This document shows, in pieces, positions 31,918 to 45,683 of a DNA stretch of 45,778 bases; the stretch's first letter is position 1; each line of letters begins with the position of its first letter. Made by a program: the position numbers and the translations under genes. A model generated the notes under the pieces. That model did not search any database and was not told the origin of the DNA. It saw only the letters and a list, made by a program, of their open reading frames with translations. This DNA comes from Xylaria sp. FL1777. Taxonomy: Eukaryota > Ascomycota > Sordariomycetes > Xylariales > Xylariaceae. The stretch covers positions 1 to 45,778 of the forward strand of contig MU400778.1 in the NCBI GenBank assembly GCA_022578965.1. Reading direction: 5' to 3'.

Positions 31918-33650
31918 TATTCGTGTGGAATGATGGTGTCTCTCCCTCTTCTTTCTTTTTTTGGGTAGAAATAGGGGAGACTGCGGTCCATTTACTATTA
32001 TTTTCAGGGTTATAAACTAAATGTTCGGTTTAAGTTGTATTCTGTCTACGCGATAATACGGCCGTCGGGAGTTCATCTTACCAAGTCAGACACGGACTAA
32101 AATTTACGCCGCACAAGAACTTCTTCTACGCCATGTAACATTTCTGGGGTGAGGGGTATGCAGTTATATCGCTTACACGTCATATCTGCACATATGTGAC
32201 GAGGGATTATCTTTGTATCATCCTTTCATCGCAACCTGGAGGCTATGCTAGAATATCACAATATTGCTCATGCTAATAATCCTTCATGAATGCAGTACGA
32301 CTTTGACATTATCTTCACATGGAAGGTAAGAGTAATTCTTCCGTTGACGATATAGCCGCAGCTGGCCACATATCTCGACCTCAAGTGGTCGAAAGTAGTT
32401 GCAGTATCAGCTACTTTCTTAGTAATGGTAATGTGGCTTAGGGATACTACTACCTTGGGGTACATATCGGTGTCTATATAGCAGTCTTTACCTAGCTTTC
32501 TGTATCATGGGGTTCTCAACTTAGGAAGGGTGAAGATAGGTGACCCTAATGCCGCGATATGCAAAAGGTAGCTTCGCTTCAACATACTGCAAAATGCCGG
32601 TGATGTTACAAAAAATACGATTATGGGGAATTTCACATATAGGGCGTAGGCTCATCAGCGATTTTGCTTAGACTAGGAACAGAATGCCTAGCTGTAATGT
32701 ACTGTATCATCAAGGGCGTGGTTATAAAAGAAGATACCGAGCCTATGATAACAATAGAGTCATAGCTGCAGCTATCCTCGGAGTCCTGCGACCCAATCAG
32801 AATCCGTTCTTAAACCTGCATGGCTGCCGACATGGTGTGAATCAACAGGAATGTCCCATCGACATGGATCTTGAGGAGATAGCTGAACTCGGAATGCTAG
32901 TAGTCCGTTGTGAAGATGTCACCCAGGGTCTACACCCAAATCTAAAATCAAAGTTATGCGCGAGGAAATGCGCAAGAGTTAACTACCACTAGCGTTCATC
33001 TCCTTTTTGCGAATACCAACTTACCCCCACGTAGTTGATGTAGTAGCCGACAACCCCTTACCGATTTAGCATAAGATTTAATGCATGCTGCATGGATTTC
33101 TCTTAGGTTACATCAAAGCTAGACAAGCTTAACGACGAAGCTCGGTGAGCAATTACGTTGCATTTGGTGAGAATTGTCCGGGCTGCAGCCCATGTTCAAA
33201 CCAGCCGCAAGTAAGCCATAAATCCCATCCTTGTAAGGCCCAGAGCGCACGATCTTCTGATGGCACATCAGTTAGGTGATACTACTTGGTATCCCATACC
33301 ATGTAAATTAGATCTCCAATATTTTAACTAATTACACAAGCGTCCATGAGTGAAAATTCCGTGTATCTCCTCCAACAATAAAAGCCATATCCGGTAGTTC
33401 CCATAATAGTGCTAGGGTTAGGTATAATACGGAATTAGAGTCTGTCCGCCTGAGGTTAAGATGAAGCAAAAGATATGAGGAGGGTGCGTGTTGGGTGACT
33501 TTCAAACTTCAGGGGAGATAAATGACGGCAAGGCAGATTTATGTACTAATGGCTGGAGACGGGCTTTTCTGACTCCTAGAGCGGGCCTGCTCTACGATTA
33601 GTTCACAATACGTGGTAAACAGGTATATTAGGCATTTGAATGAAAACGTC
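31918..33650. other. Intergenic, one doubtful frame
   Basis: A plus-strand frame at 32684-32992 (102 codons, ATG start) reads LHGCRHGVNQQECPIDMDLE but matches nothing known to me and has no flanking support. No other gene is seen. Composition is still normal here, and the A/T block starts just to the right. Confidence 0.35.
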
Positions 33651-35561
33651 ATGACTAAGTTAACAGTAGATAAAAAAGATAAGTCGATGATATAACGCAT
33701 ACATACATTTAAATGAAGCTAATTTTGTTATTAGCCTTGATTAATTGATTGATTGATTATCTTTAACGTTAAGTATAGGGCTTTAGCTACTTTATATACC
33801 TTTTAAAAGGTATTAAACGTAATAAGCTTTATTTATTTATATTATATTAGGGGTATATATATATATAGTAAAATATATTAATATAAAAAAAATTAATTAA
33901 TTAATTAATTAGTTAATTAATTGCTACGCGTTATATTTTTATTAGATTATAATGCTATTTTATGTTTTTAAAAGTTTTATTGTTTTAATGCTTATAGTTA
34001 TTACGCTTTAATTTTTTAAGCTAAAAACTTTAGTTTTTTGTTATTATGCTAGTTGTTTAATAAGTTTTATTAAGTTAAGCTTTTGCTTTTTTTTTTGTTT
34101 AATATATTGTTTATTAAAGCAAATAGTTATATAGTGTTACTATATAGCTATTTTTAAAAGTTATTAAATTTTGCTTATGTTTTTAATTATTAATTATTGC
34201 TTTTATATATATTTTTAGGATTTTTTTTAAAAGTTAGTTTTAATATACTAAAAAAATAATAGTAATTATAATATTTTTAGCTTTTAAGCTAAAGCTTAAA
34301 ATATAACTATTTTTAGTTTTTTTTTATTATTATTGTTGTTTTTTGCTTTTTTTTGTTTTTGTTGTTTTTTTATAAAATTTTTATAAATGTAGCACTATTT
34401 GCTTTTAAGTTAAAAAAGTAAGCATATTTTATTAAAATAGTTAATTATTTAGCAAAAACTTTAAAACGCTTTAAAGTGTTTTAATAACTAAAAAAAGTAT
34501 TTAAGCTTATTATGTACTTTTATAAGTTTTAAGTTATAAAGTAATATTAGCTAGCTAACTTTTAGCTATTTAAATCTATTTTTTTTAAGTTTTAGTTTAA
34601 ATAGCTTTAATTATTTATTTTATAGTATTATTATAAGCTTGCAATTTATTAAATATATTAGTTCTTTATTTATTATTTTTTTTAAATAAAACGTGCAAAT
34701 ATAATAAACTTTAGCTTTTTTATAGTTAAATTTTTTATAGTATTACTATTACGAAATAAGCTAACTAAGCTAATTAAAAAGCTAGGTATAAAGAAAGCAC
34801 ATGCAAAAAAAGTTTTATTTATTAAAAAATATGTATTTAAACCACTATAAGGGTTTAATGCATAAACTTAACAAACTTAAGCGTTAAGTTTATTAAGCTT
34901 TAAGCTTAAAATAATATAGCATTAAGTTTATTAAAAAAAGTAATGTTTATAAACTACTATTATTATTTCTTTTGTTTATATAATTATAAACTTTTTATAT
35001 TTAGTTATTTATTTAATTTTTGCTTTTTAGCTATTAATTTTTTATAACTATTAAGCATTAATATATTTATTTTTTTTAAATTTATTAAAACCTTTATTAA
35101 TATATAATAATAAAAGTACTTTAAAAACCTTTTTAATAAACTATTGCTAAAAATTTTATTATTATTTATAAATTAAAACTTTAAAAACAAACTTATTATA
35201 TTAATATATAATAAGTTTGTTATATTTTAATAGCTTTTTAATTAATAAAACCTAGTAATAAAAATAAATACTAGTATAAAAAGTTAAATAATAATTAGTT
35301 TATAAAATAAACTTTTAAAAGTATATTAAAAAGAATATTTAAAAGATAAAAATGCTAAAAAAAGCATTAAGTAAATAAAACTTACTTAATAACTAATAAA
35401 TTAAATTTAGGTTATATTATTAAAAACAAAAAGCTAAAAATTAAGTTTAAAGATCTTAAAAATATTTAAAACTAGCAATGTATTAAAATAGCAAACTTTA
35501 GCACTTTTATTAGCTATTTTTATTAAAAAAAAAGTAATAATAAAAAAGAAAAAATTAAATA

Positions 35562-35566
35562 GTAGC
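35562..35566. repeat. Target-site duplication, left copy (gtagc)
   Basis: gtagc directly precedes the left LTR. The right copy at 43419-43423 is gcagc, which differs by one C-to-T change of the RIP type. Confidence 0.65.
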
Positions 35567-35759
35567 TATTACAGAAGGTATAAAGCATTAAAGGTTAAGT
35601 ACAATAGTTAATATATCTTTAGTTTTCTAGTAAGTATTTAATAAAACTAAAGCTTAAAAAAGGAAAAAAACTCCTATAAAATAAATATAAAAAAGATATT
35701 TTATATATATATATAACTTATAACATATGCTAAAGTATTTAAGTAGCTTAGTTATAATA
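35567..35759 (-). repeat. LTR, left copy (3' LTR of the minus-strand element)
   Basis: Starts tattacagaaggtataaagc and ends cttagttataata. Comparing copies suggests original ends TGTTACAG...TATAACA, i.e. TG...CA with TGTTA/TAACA inverted tips. It matches the right copy along its length, mostly with transitions between them. Confidence 0.8.
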
Positions 35760-38700
35760 ACTACTTTTTTTTTTTTAATTAGGTTATTTTTAACTTATAT
35801 ACAAGTAAAATTAATTAAAGTAATTAATTTTAAATATAAATAATAAAATAAAGTAGTATAAAGTAATTAAGCATAAATATAATATATTAAATAAAATGCT
35901 TATGTAATATAATAGTTAAAGTATTTATATATTTATGCTTATATTTACGTGTTAAGTTATGTTTGTTTTGTGTTATATTTATAGCAAGTTTTATGTTTAT
36001 ACTTTTGTTGTTATATATTTTTTTTTTTTTTTCTTTTTTTTTTTTTTAACTGCTGCTAAACAATTAGTTTTAGCTATATATTTTACTACTGCTATTTTTA
36101 TACTTATTTCATATTTTTTCTGCTTTTTTTTTAATTACTATTTGTATTATAATTATGCTGTTTAAACTTATAGTAATTAAAAGTAGTATATATAAACATA
36201 ATTATAGTTAAAGCTATAATTATAAACATAAACGCGGAAAATTATTGTAACTTGTTTTATGCTTAAATTTATTTAAAAATAAGTTTAATTTTACTATAAA
36301 ACAAAACTTTAATAAACCTTTTTGCTAAAAGTTTAATAATTCTAATAATAAAAATAAAAGTTTTAGCGGTTTGCTTTTTTTTTAAAATAGCTTTAATTTT
36401 AATAAAAATATAAATATTATTAGGCCTTTTATAGGTTAAAAAAAAAAAATAAAAATAAAAATAAAAATAATTTAAACTTTATAAATCTAAATAAAGATTT
36501 AAATGCTGTTTTATGCAATTTTAATATAAATAACGCAAAAAATAAGTTTAATTTTAATATAAATATTAAAGTTTTTATACTAGCTAAACGTTAGCTTATT
36601 TTTATAATAACTTTTATTTATAAACTTTACAAGCAAACTATTAAAGCTAAAAACAAAAAATATAAAACTATTAAAAAAGCAATAGTTTTAAGTAATTTGT
36701 TAATATGTTAGCTTTGTTTTAAGCGTTTTAAAAAAGCATTTTAGCTAAAAAATAGCTTGCTTTTAAATATAGTTTATAAATTTAAAAACTTAAAAGTAAT
36801 AGCTTATATAAGCTATATAAATAGTTATATTTTATATAAGCTTATAAGTTAATTTATATTTATTTTAAATTAATTTTATTAATAAATTAACTGCTTGTTA
36901 TATTATATTTTAATATAATATATATTTAAAAATTATTAAATTAGTTTGTTTATTTTTTTGTTTTTTAAAAAAATAACTATAAAAAAATTATTATAAATAA
37001 AAATTGCGCTATTATTTCAAAAACTTTAAATAATTATTATGTTAATTTTGTAGCTATATAGTTTTGCTTTTTAAAGGCATTTTTGCGTTTTTTATTAATT
37101 TATAAAGCTTAGTTTTAATTAATTAGCAAAGTTAATAATATAAAAATAAGTAGTTTTATTTTTATTTTATATAAGGTTTAGCTAATAATTAATAATGCAA
37201 AAATATTATATTAAATATAAACATTTAATAATAAAGCATAAATTTTTAGTTTATTAAGCTATTAAGCTTTTTTATATAAATATTATAAGTAGCTTTATTT
37301 AAATTAATTTTATAAAGTTTTTTAATAAAATTAGAACTATTTTTAACGCTAATAGTATATTTATTTAATTATATTTAAAGTATAAGTTTTAAACTATAAA
37401 TATATAGCTTAAAAAGCTGCTTTTATTTTTTTTAAGAAAAATATATATAAAGCTATATTAATTATTATTAATAAGCATAAATAAAAATATTTAATAAGCT
37501 TTTTTTAATATAAAAATGTTTTAAAGTTTAATAATTAATGTTTTAAGGCCTTTTTGTAAAGATTTTATAATTTGTTTATAGCGTTTTTATGTATAGCTTA
37601 TTAATAAAACGCAAATATTTTAAAACTTAAAGCAATAAATATAATTCTTATTATATAATTAAAAACAAAAAAATAACTAATTAGTATATATAACATAATT
37701 AAGCTTTAATTTATAGCTAAATTAATAATAAATTAGTACTATTTTATTAGCTTAATAGCTTTGCTTTTTTTTTGTAATTTAAGCGCTTTTTAAAATCTTT
37801 AATTATTTTAAAAGCTATAATATTAATAGTAAATACTTATTAATTATATTTAGTTAGCTAGCTTTTTTACTTAATAAAATAATATTTTTTTTTATTATAA
37901 GTTATTTTATTTATTATATTTTTAACTTTTTATTTTTTTAACTTATTTTTAAGGTTTAGCATAAATAAACTATATTTATATTTAGCTTTTTAAAGCTTAA
38001 ATAGCTAAATTAAAAAAACAGAATAAAAATAGCTATATTGTTTTAAAAAACTAATATAATATATTTATAAACTAACTATAAAAAGAATTCGGAAAAGTTT
38101 AATAAACTTAAGCGTTAATTTTTTATTTTTAAACTTAATATTTTTTATTAATAATATTACTAAGTTTTTAGTTTTAAAAGTTATAAGTTTATGCTTATTA
38201 TTATAATATTTTATATATTTATTAGTTATAATTTATTATTGCTTTATTATTTTATTTTTAATAGTTTATAACTTATTAAAACGTTTTTATATAGCTAAAA
38301 TCTTTTTTAATATAAAGTTATTTTTAATAAATAAACAGAATTTTAGCATATAACTATATAAAGCTTTAAAAAATAATCGTTTAGTTATAAAATTAATAGC
38401 AAAATTTATAGCAAAAAAAGCTTAAAATAAAAGTTAAAGCTAATTAGTTTGTTTATTATTTATAAAGCATTTAAAATAGCTTTTAATTACTTAGTTTATT
38501 TATTTTATTTATTTATTAGTTTTAAAATATAATGCTATTAAAAACCTTTGCTTAACTTTTAAGTAATAACATAAATTAAACTAAAATTAACTAGTAAAAA
38601 TAAAGCTTTTATTAAAAATAATGCTTTTTAAGCTATTATAAATATATTTAATTTTATAATAAAATAAAACTATTAGTTTAACTAAAGTTATAATAGTATT

Positions 38701-41630
38701 AATTAAAAATAAGTATATAAGCTTAATAAATCTATTTATAATAATAAAAATAGTATTAATTAGTTTTTTTTTATAAAAAATTTTTAATAAACTTATAATA
38801 AAGTTTATAAATAGCTTTTATATAAGTTTATTAAATATTAACAAAACGTTAAGTTTATTATATTTTTAGTAATATTTTGCTTTAGTTTTAAAGCAAATTA
38901 TATAACTTTATATATACTTTTTAATATTTAGTTTTATATTGTTTTAATAAAACTTTTATTATAGCAGTTTTAAAGTGCAGCTTTAATTAAAATATTTAGC
39001 TAAAAAATTATTATAATATAGCTTAATAAATTAAAAATATATAGCTTTTTTAAAAAAAATATAAATTTTATTTTTATAATAAACTAAAGATTTTTTTATT
39101 AACTATTAAAGATTTATAAGTTTTTTTGTTTTTAATTGTTTTATAATTATATAATATTTAGGGTTTTTTTTTTAAACTTTTTAAATAAAGTTTTTTAGCT
39201 TTTTAAAAGCTTTTAAATTTTTTAATTTTTTTAAGCTTATAGCTATTTATATATACAAACGTATAACTGCTTAAATAAAAAAAGCTTTTTTAATAAATAT
39301 AGCTTTAAAATATAAAGCTTTAGTTTAAGCATTAAAATATAAATTAAAAACTTTAATTTGTTATATTACTATAACTTTTTTTTTTAATATTAAAAAAATG
39401 TTAATATTACTAAGTAAAACAACTATATAATTAAAATAGCGCAAAAAAAAATTAGCTTTATTTTTTTTATTTGCTTAGTATTTAATAATAAAATTAAAAA
39501 AAGCTAATAATAAATATTAATAAGCTTGCTTTTTATTAAGCTTTAATATTTTTATAAATGTTTAAAAGTTAATATAATTAATTAATATTTTAACTAATAA
39601 ATTATTTTTTTATAAATAATATTATTAATGCTTAAAGCAATTTATTATTATAAGCATTTTTTAGTTAAATATATTATATTATATTTTTTCTTTAAATAGC
39701 TTTTAAAAATAAAACGTAATTAGTTTAAAAATGCTTTAATTATTTTGCTAAAATAAATTTTTTATAAAAGCTACTTTAAAGAAATTAGTTTTTAGTAATA
39801 TTTATTTTTCGAGGTTAAAATGTATAAAAAAAATAGCTTGTTTAAATATATTTTAAAAGTTCTTAAAAGCTTTTTTTTTAAAACTATTTAAGAAAATTTA
39901 ACTTTTTTTTATTTTTATTACAATTTTTTTTAAATATTTAAACAAAAGCGTAATAATATAAAAATATCCGTTTATAAAACAGCAGTAAAAGTTATAAAAC
40001 TTTAAAAATTATTATAACATTTAATAAATATTTAATATAAATTATTACTAAATAATATTTATATATAAAAAGTTTATTTTGATTTTTTAGCTAAAAATAA
40101 TATAACTTAAAAATTTGATTTTTTTTTAATAAAATTAGCATTTAAATAGCTTAGCGTATAGTTCTGCTTTTTATAGCCTTTTAATAACGTTTTAAATATA
40201 TTTTATATAAAAATCCTTATTTAAAAAAAAAATAAACACATTATTAAAATATGCAATATAAAATATATTTATTATATTATTAAGTGCTTTTTATATATAA
40301 CTTTAAAAAATAGCAAAAATATTTAATAAATTTATAAGCATAACTAAAAATTTATAATAGCTATAATATATATAAAACGTTATTTTTTATTTATTTTTTT
40401 TTTAAATATATAAATAATAATAAATATTTTTAAGGTTAATTTTACTAAAGATTTTAGCTTTTAAAATTTTATTAAATAGCTTTAAAATAAGTAGTAAAAT
40501 GTATTAATTTTTGCATATAACTTAATTAAATTTTTTATAGTTTATATATAAATATAAGCTTTTATTTTTTTTAAATATAAAAAGAATTAAAGCGTTAATA
40601 AAGCTAGTAAACTTTTTAATTTTTTTTGCTTTTAGTATTTTATTAAGCTATTTTTGTAGTTCTTTTAGCTTATTTTAAGCTAATAAATATATAAAAAAAT
40701 AAAGTATAACTACGTTTTTTTTTAGCTTAATAGCAAGGTTTTTTTGCTTTAATTATAGCAATATATTTGCTTTACTAGTATTAAAAAACTTAAATAAATT
40801 ATAAAACTTTTTTAGAATTATTATAAAATTAAAATAACTAAAGCTTTTTTTTAACTTTTTAAGCTATATAAATTTAAATAGTTAAATAATAATATAATAG
40901 TAAGCTTAATTTTAGCAAGCTTTTATAAACTTAATTAAGCTAAATATTTTTACTTAAAAGCAATATAATTTAAAAAACCATTAATTAGTGCTTAAATTTA
41001 ATATAATTTCTTTATTTTTTAAAGTAATTTAAAATAATAAAAAAAAGCTACCTTTAAAGCAATAATTATAATTAATAGTTATATATGCACGCTTAATTTT
41101 GCAAATAATACTACAATTATTAGTTAATTTACAAATAACTTAATAAGCTTTATAAATAAAAAATCTACTTTTAGTAATATATTATAATATAAATATACAA
41201 AAAAATGCTTGCTATAATTTATAATAAAAAGCAAAAATAAAACTAATATAATTATATTTAGCACATAAATTAAAATTAATATAAGTTTTAATAAGTAGTT
41301 TTATAAAGCTAACAAAATAAATAGTATAAAAAATATAAAAACAGCATAAAATAAATATATAAAATAATAATTTTAGCTTAAAACTTATAGCTAATATAAT
41401 TAGTGCTAAACTTACTACTTATTTTTTAAGTTAAAATATTATAACTTTTATAAAAAAAATATATAAAACTTTAATTATTATTTCTAGTTTTTTTTATTTA
41501 TGTTTTAGTTTTTATTTATTTAAATTTCTTAAATAATTTATTTTTAAGTAATATTACTATTATAGCTAGTATAACTACTAAATTTATTGTTTTTATTATT
41601 GCTATTATTATTATTACTTTTAAACTAAAG

Positions 41631-41890
41631 ATAATTAAAAGCAATATAGCTAAGTTATTTATAGCTATAGCAAATAAAGTTTTTATAAAAATTTAAATTT
41701 AAACTACTTTTATTATTATTTTAAAGTTAATTTAAAAAGGTTTTAAAAATATAATAGTTCTTTAAAGTATAAATATTATTATTATTACTTTAGTTGTTTA
41801 TATATCTTTAGTTTTAGTACTAGCTATAACCTTTAGTATTATTGCTTTTATAATATTAGTTTTAGCCTTTATAATTATTATTGCTTTTAT
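41631..41890 (-). pseudogene. Fossil gag C-terminus with zinc knuckle
   Basis: The minus strand in one frame reads a Asn/Gln/Tyr-rich segment (YKSNNNYKG-N-YYKSNN, dashes are TAA) and then, at 41672-41631, C-Y-S-Y-K-stop-L-S-Y-I-A-F-N-Y. Reverting obvious RIP changes position by position gives the CX2CX4HX4C spacing of a gag nucleocapsid finger. All stops in this stretch are TAA or TAG, as expected from Gln and Arg codons. This fixes the coding strand of the element. Confidence 0.7.
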
Positions 41891-43225
41891 AAAATCTTAA
41901 GTTATTATAGTTATAGCTATTATTATAATTATTACTTTTGTAATAATAGTTCTAGTTATTAAAACTAGTATTATTATTTTTATAGCTAATGTTAATATAT
42001 TAATTATTAGTTTAGTTTTGCTTAATATTTAAGGTTAATTTATTAGTAGTTTAAATAATATTTAACTTTAGTTTTTTTTTATTATAGTTTAAGCGTTGTT
42101 TTTTAGTTATTAGTTTTTAGCGTTATTATATAATATTAATTATATTAGCTTAAATAATTAATAAAAAGTTATAATAGTTTATTAACTTTTACTAAAGTAA
42201 TATACTTAGTTTTTAGTAATATAATAAAGCTTTTTTGCTTTTGTTTTAGTAAACATTTTAAAGTTTAATACTAGCAAAATATTAATCAAATAATTTTAAG
42301 TTTTAGTTAGCTTATTAATTTGCTTGTTTTAATTATATGCTTATGCTAGCTTATAAAAAAGCAAACTACTTAAATAAAATCTTAGTTTAGTTTAAAAACA
42401 CTTTTTAGTTAGTTTTAAATCGTTTTTTTTTTAAAATTAATAATTTTTATAATGCTAATTAATAAGCATTTTTATAGTTTTAATTTATATTATTATATAT
42501 ATATAAAATCTTATTTTTATTGTAATAAAATTTTTAATTAGCTTTTTTAAAAATAGTTTAAAGTTTTTTTATTTATTTTAGCTAGCATTAATAAGTAAAT
42601 TCCATGCTAAAAAAGTTATAATTAAACTTTAATAGTTAGCTAAAATTAGCATTTTTAAATAAGTAGCATTAATAATAATATAAGCAATTTTAATATAATT
42701 AATATTTAGGTTTTCTTTAATTATGCTTTTTATTAAAGCTAAAAAATAAAAAGTTATTATTATTACTAAAATCCTTATGTTTTTATTTTTAACTTAAGTT
42801 GCAAAATCGTTTTTTAAAGTTTAAAAAGTTCTTTTGTTTTTCTAAAAATATTGTTTTTTAGTTTTTTTGTTTACTTAATTATAAAATAAAAATAATATAA
42901 GCTGTTTTTAATTTTAAAGCAACTTGTTTGCTTTTATTTTTTTGCTACATAACTTATTGCTTTAGCTTTTTAATTTTAGCTAAAAGCTATGCAATCTATG
43001 TTTATAATAGTTAAATATTAATACTTAAAGCACTAAATAATTATTGTTTGCTTAAGCTTAATTTTAAAGATAATTTGTGCTAAGTTTATTCTTAGTTTAT
43101 TATTAAAATTTATTCCGAAAAAAAGCTATTAAAAATAACATTAGCTTATATAATTAGTTAGTATTTAGCTATTTTATAGTATAATAAAGTATTATAAGTA
43201 ACCTTATTTTAAAAAGCTTTAAAAT

Positions 43226-43418
43226 TATTACAGAAAATATAAAGCATTAAAAGTTAAATATAATAGTTAATATATCTTTAGTTTTTTAATAAGTATTTAA
43301 TAAAACTAAAGCTTAAAAAAAAGAAAAAACTCCTATAAAATAAGTATACAAAAAATATCTTATATATATATATAACTTGTAATATATGCTAAAGTACTTA
43401 AATAGCTTAGTTATAATA
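43226..43418 (-). repeat. LTR, right copy (5' LTR of the minus-strand element)
   Basis: 193 bp, same length and orientation as the copy at 35567-35759. Begins tattacagaaaatataaagc and ends cttagttataata. Directly followed by gcagc, the right target duplication. Confidence 0.8.
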
Positions 43419-43423
43419 GCAGC
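43419..43423. repeat. Target-site duplication, right copy (gcagc)
   Basis: Matches gtagc at 35562-35566 apart from one RIP-type transition. Confidence 0.65.
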
Positions 43424-45683
43424 AATAAAAAAAAACTAATGTTAACATTAGTGCTATAAAGCAAACTAGTTGTTTTAACTTAAAAAATAGTTTAAATATT
43501 AAATATTATAACTTTTAAACTAATATAAACGCTAGCTATAATAATTAAAGCAGTAATAATAATTATTACTATAATAACAAATTAAAGCTTTAAATAAGTA
43601 GTTATATTATAATTAATTTTTATATTACTATTAGTAAACTTAATGCTTATTTTTATTATTGCTATATTTAAAGTAATAACTTAAAATAAAAAACTTAATT
43701 TTTTATTATTATTACTACTTTTATTATTAAAGCTTTTAATAATATTAAAAATGCTAAACATTAAAAGTTTTAAACTTATTATTTTAAAACTTTATAATAA
43801 ATTTATAAATATAAAAGCTTTTTTAATTTATATTAAACTTTACTTAAAATAGCACTTTATTATTATTATAAAAAAAAATTAAAAAGTAATAATTATTTTA
43901 TAGTTTTTATTAAAAAAAGTACTAAAATAATTTTAATTTATTTTAAAAGATTTTTTAAAAGCTAATAAATTAACCAATTTTAAGCTAAAAATAAAAAAGA
44001 TTTTTAAAAACTATGTTAAGTTTAAAAACTAAATAAAAACATTATTTAAAAATACTTAAAAAGTAAAGCATATTAAAAAAGCACTTTATTGCTTAAAATA
44101 AACAAAAGCAATAATAAATTATGCTATAAAGTTTAAATAATTAGCAGTAATTTTAAAATTGCTTAAGCTTGCATTATTTTATTTATTTTATAGTAAACTT
44201 AAAACTTAAATTTAAAACAAACTATATAAAATAAATAAATTAGTAAAAATTAATGCATATATTAATATAGCTATTATAATTAATTAATAATTATTTAATT
44301 AATACTTTAAAACTAAAAAAACTAAAAAAAACAAAAAAAAAAGTACTTAAAAAAATACTAAACAAAAATTTAAACAAATTAGCAAAGTTAAAAAATAATA
44401 ACCTTAAAACATGTTTAAAGTTAAATGTTATAACTGTAAAAAAAAAAAACACTTTTAAAAATAATGCTAATTTAAAAAAAAAAACAGAAAAAAAAACTAT
44501 AAAAAAAAAAAATTTTTTTAACTTAAGAAAAAAGTGCAAGTTATAAAAGTTTAAAACAACAAAAAACAATAAAGCAATTTAAAAAATATGTTTTTAAAGC
44601 AAAAGTATAAAATTATAGTTTTAAGTTAAAACAAAAATACTACATTAAATAAATCTAAATGCTTTATTTATATAAGTTAAAATAAATAAACATATAAATA
44701 TTATTTAAAAGCTTTATAATTATTAAAACAAATTGCAAAAAAATATATTTATTATATAAACAATTAAAGTTATTTAATATATAACTTAAAAAAATAGTTT
44801 AATTAAAAATAACAAACAATAAAAAGTAATAAGTTAATATAGCTAGCAAACTTATAAACCTATAAAAACTTTAAACTATTAAAGCTAAAAATATAGCTTA
44901 AAAAAAAGTTATATTTAAAAAAATAAAACTATAACTATAAATAATATAATTATTAAACTAATTATAAACTATTAAAATACTTAATTGCTAAATAAACTTA
45001 AAAAAATAAAACTTATAAAACTTTAAAGTAAAAATAATTAAAATTAAAAACTATAAAAAATACTACAAAAAAAAAACTAATAAAAATAAACGAAATATTT
45101 TTATAGCTTAAACTACTTTAAATATAACAAAATAATAAAGTATTAATAGTTAACATAAAAACTAATATATTTTAAAAACTAAAACTAATAATATAATTAA
45201 TTGCTAAAAGTTATTATTATAATAAAACTATAATAAAAAACAATAATAATATTTTATGTTTAAAAAACTTAAAACATAATAAAATACTATAAACTTATTA
45301 TATAATATATTATTATTATTAATATTTATTAAACAAACTAAAAAATAATTAGTTTTTTAAACAAATTGCAAAAATAAAAATAAAAAATATTTATAAAATA
45401 AAATAGTTAGTTATAACTTTAGTTTATTATAAAAATCTATAAAAATTTATAATATTTAAGCAAAATTATAAATGTATTTATAATACTGTTTTAAAAAAAT
45501 ATAAAAATAACTTCTATAAATATTACTAGCTAATTAAAGCATAATTATATTAAAAAATAATTGTTAAAAACAAAAAAGTTTAAAAATTATAATTTAAAAT
45601 TTAACTAAAAGCAAAAATAAAACAAAGTATAATAACAATTAAAAGGCTAAATAAAATAAGCATTTAAACATTTTATAAAAAAA
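43424..45683 (+). mobile_element. Part of a second, plus-strand Gypsy-like element
   Basis: Between the complete element and the third LTR copy lies A/T-saturated DNA with a gag relic on the plus strand, opposite to the complete element. The region after the knuckle (44.47 kb on) should be its pol, but I cannot read it. The 5' end is not seen; the complete element may have inserted into it, in which case its start lies left of 35,562. Confidence 0.5.
44108..44467 (+). pseudogene. Fossil Gypsy-type gag with zinc knuckle
   Basis: One plus-strand frame, broken only by TAA, holds NYAIKFK-LAVILK (dash is TAA) near 44120-44160, then FYLFYSKLK and INAYINIAIIIN near 44190-44283. The layout matches a retrotransposon gag core (YxxxFRxLA...L...YIxxAIxIDxR). 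In the same frame, 318 nt after 44108, positions 44426-44467 read CYNCKKKKHF-K-C, a perfect CX2CX4HX4C knuckle with Gly changed to Lys as RIP would do. Confidence 0.7.

Larger units (their letters stand above)
35567..43418 (-). mobile_element. Complete, RIP-inactivated LTR retrotransposon (7,852 bp)
   Basis: Two 193-bp direct repeats lie at the ends, with a 5-bp target duplication outside. On the minus strand the order fits an LTR retrotransposon. The 5' LTR is at the right end. A fossil gag with a zinc knuckle lies about 1.6 kb inside it. An A-rich purine tract (aaaaaaaaaaaagtagt, minus strand, 35,760-35,776) abuts the left LTR, where the polypurine primer site should be. The pol part between about 36 and 41.5 kb is too mutated for me to read. 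Gypsy or Copia type is undecided; length and LTR ends (TGTTA...TAACA before RIP) fit Gypsy. No product can be made. Confidence 0.8.

Noticed and set aside
35959..36165. Phe-rich 68-codon frame in the A/T block
   Set aside because: Product of poly-T runs; no coding signal.
44291..44569. Phe/Lys-rich 92-codon minus-strand frame
   Set aside because: Antisense of A-runs in the plus-strand gag fossil, where the zinc knuckle supports the other strand.
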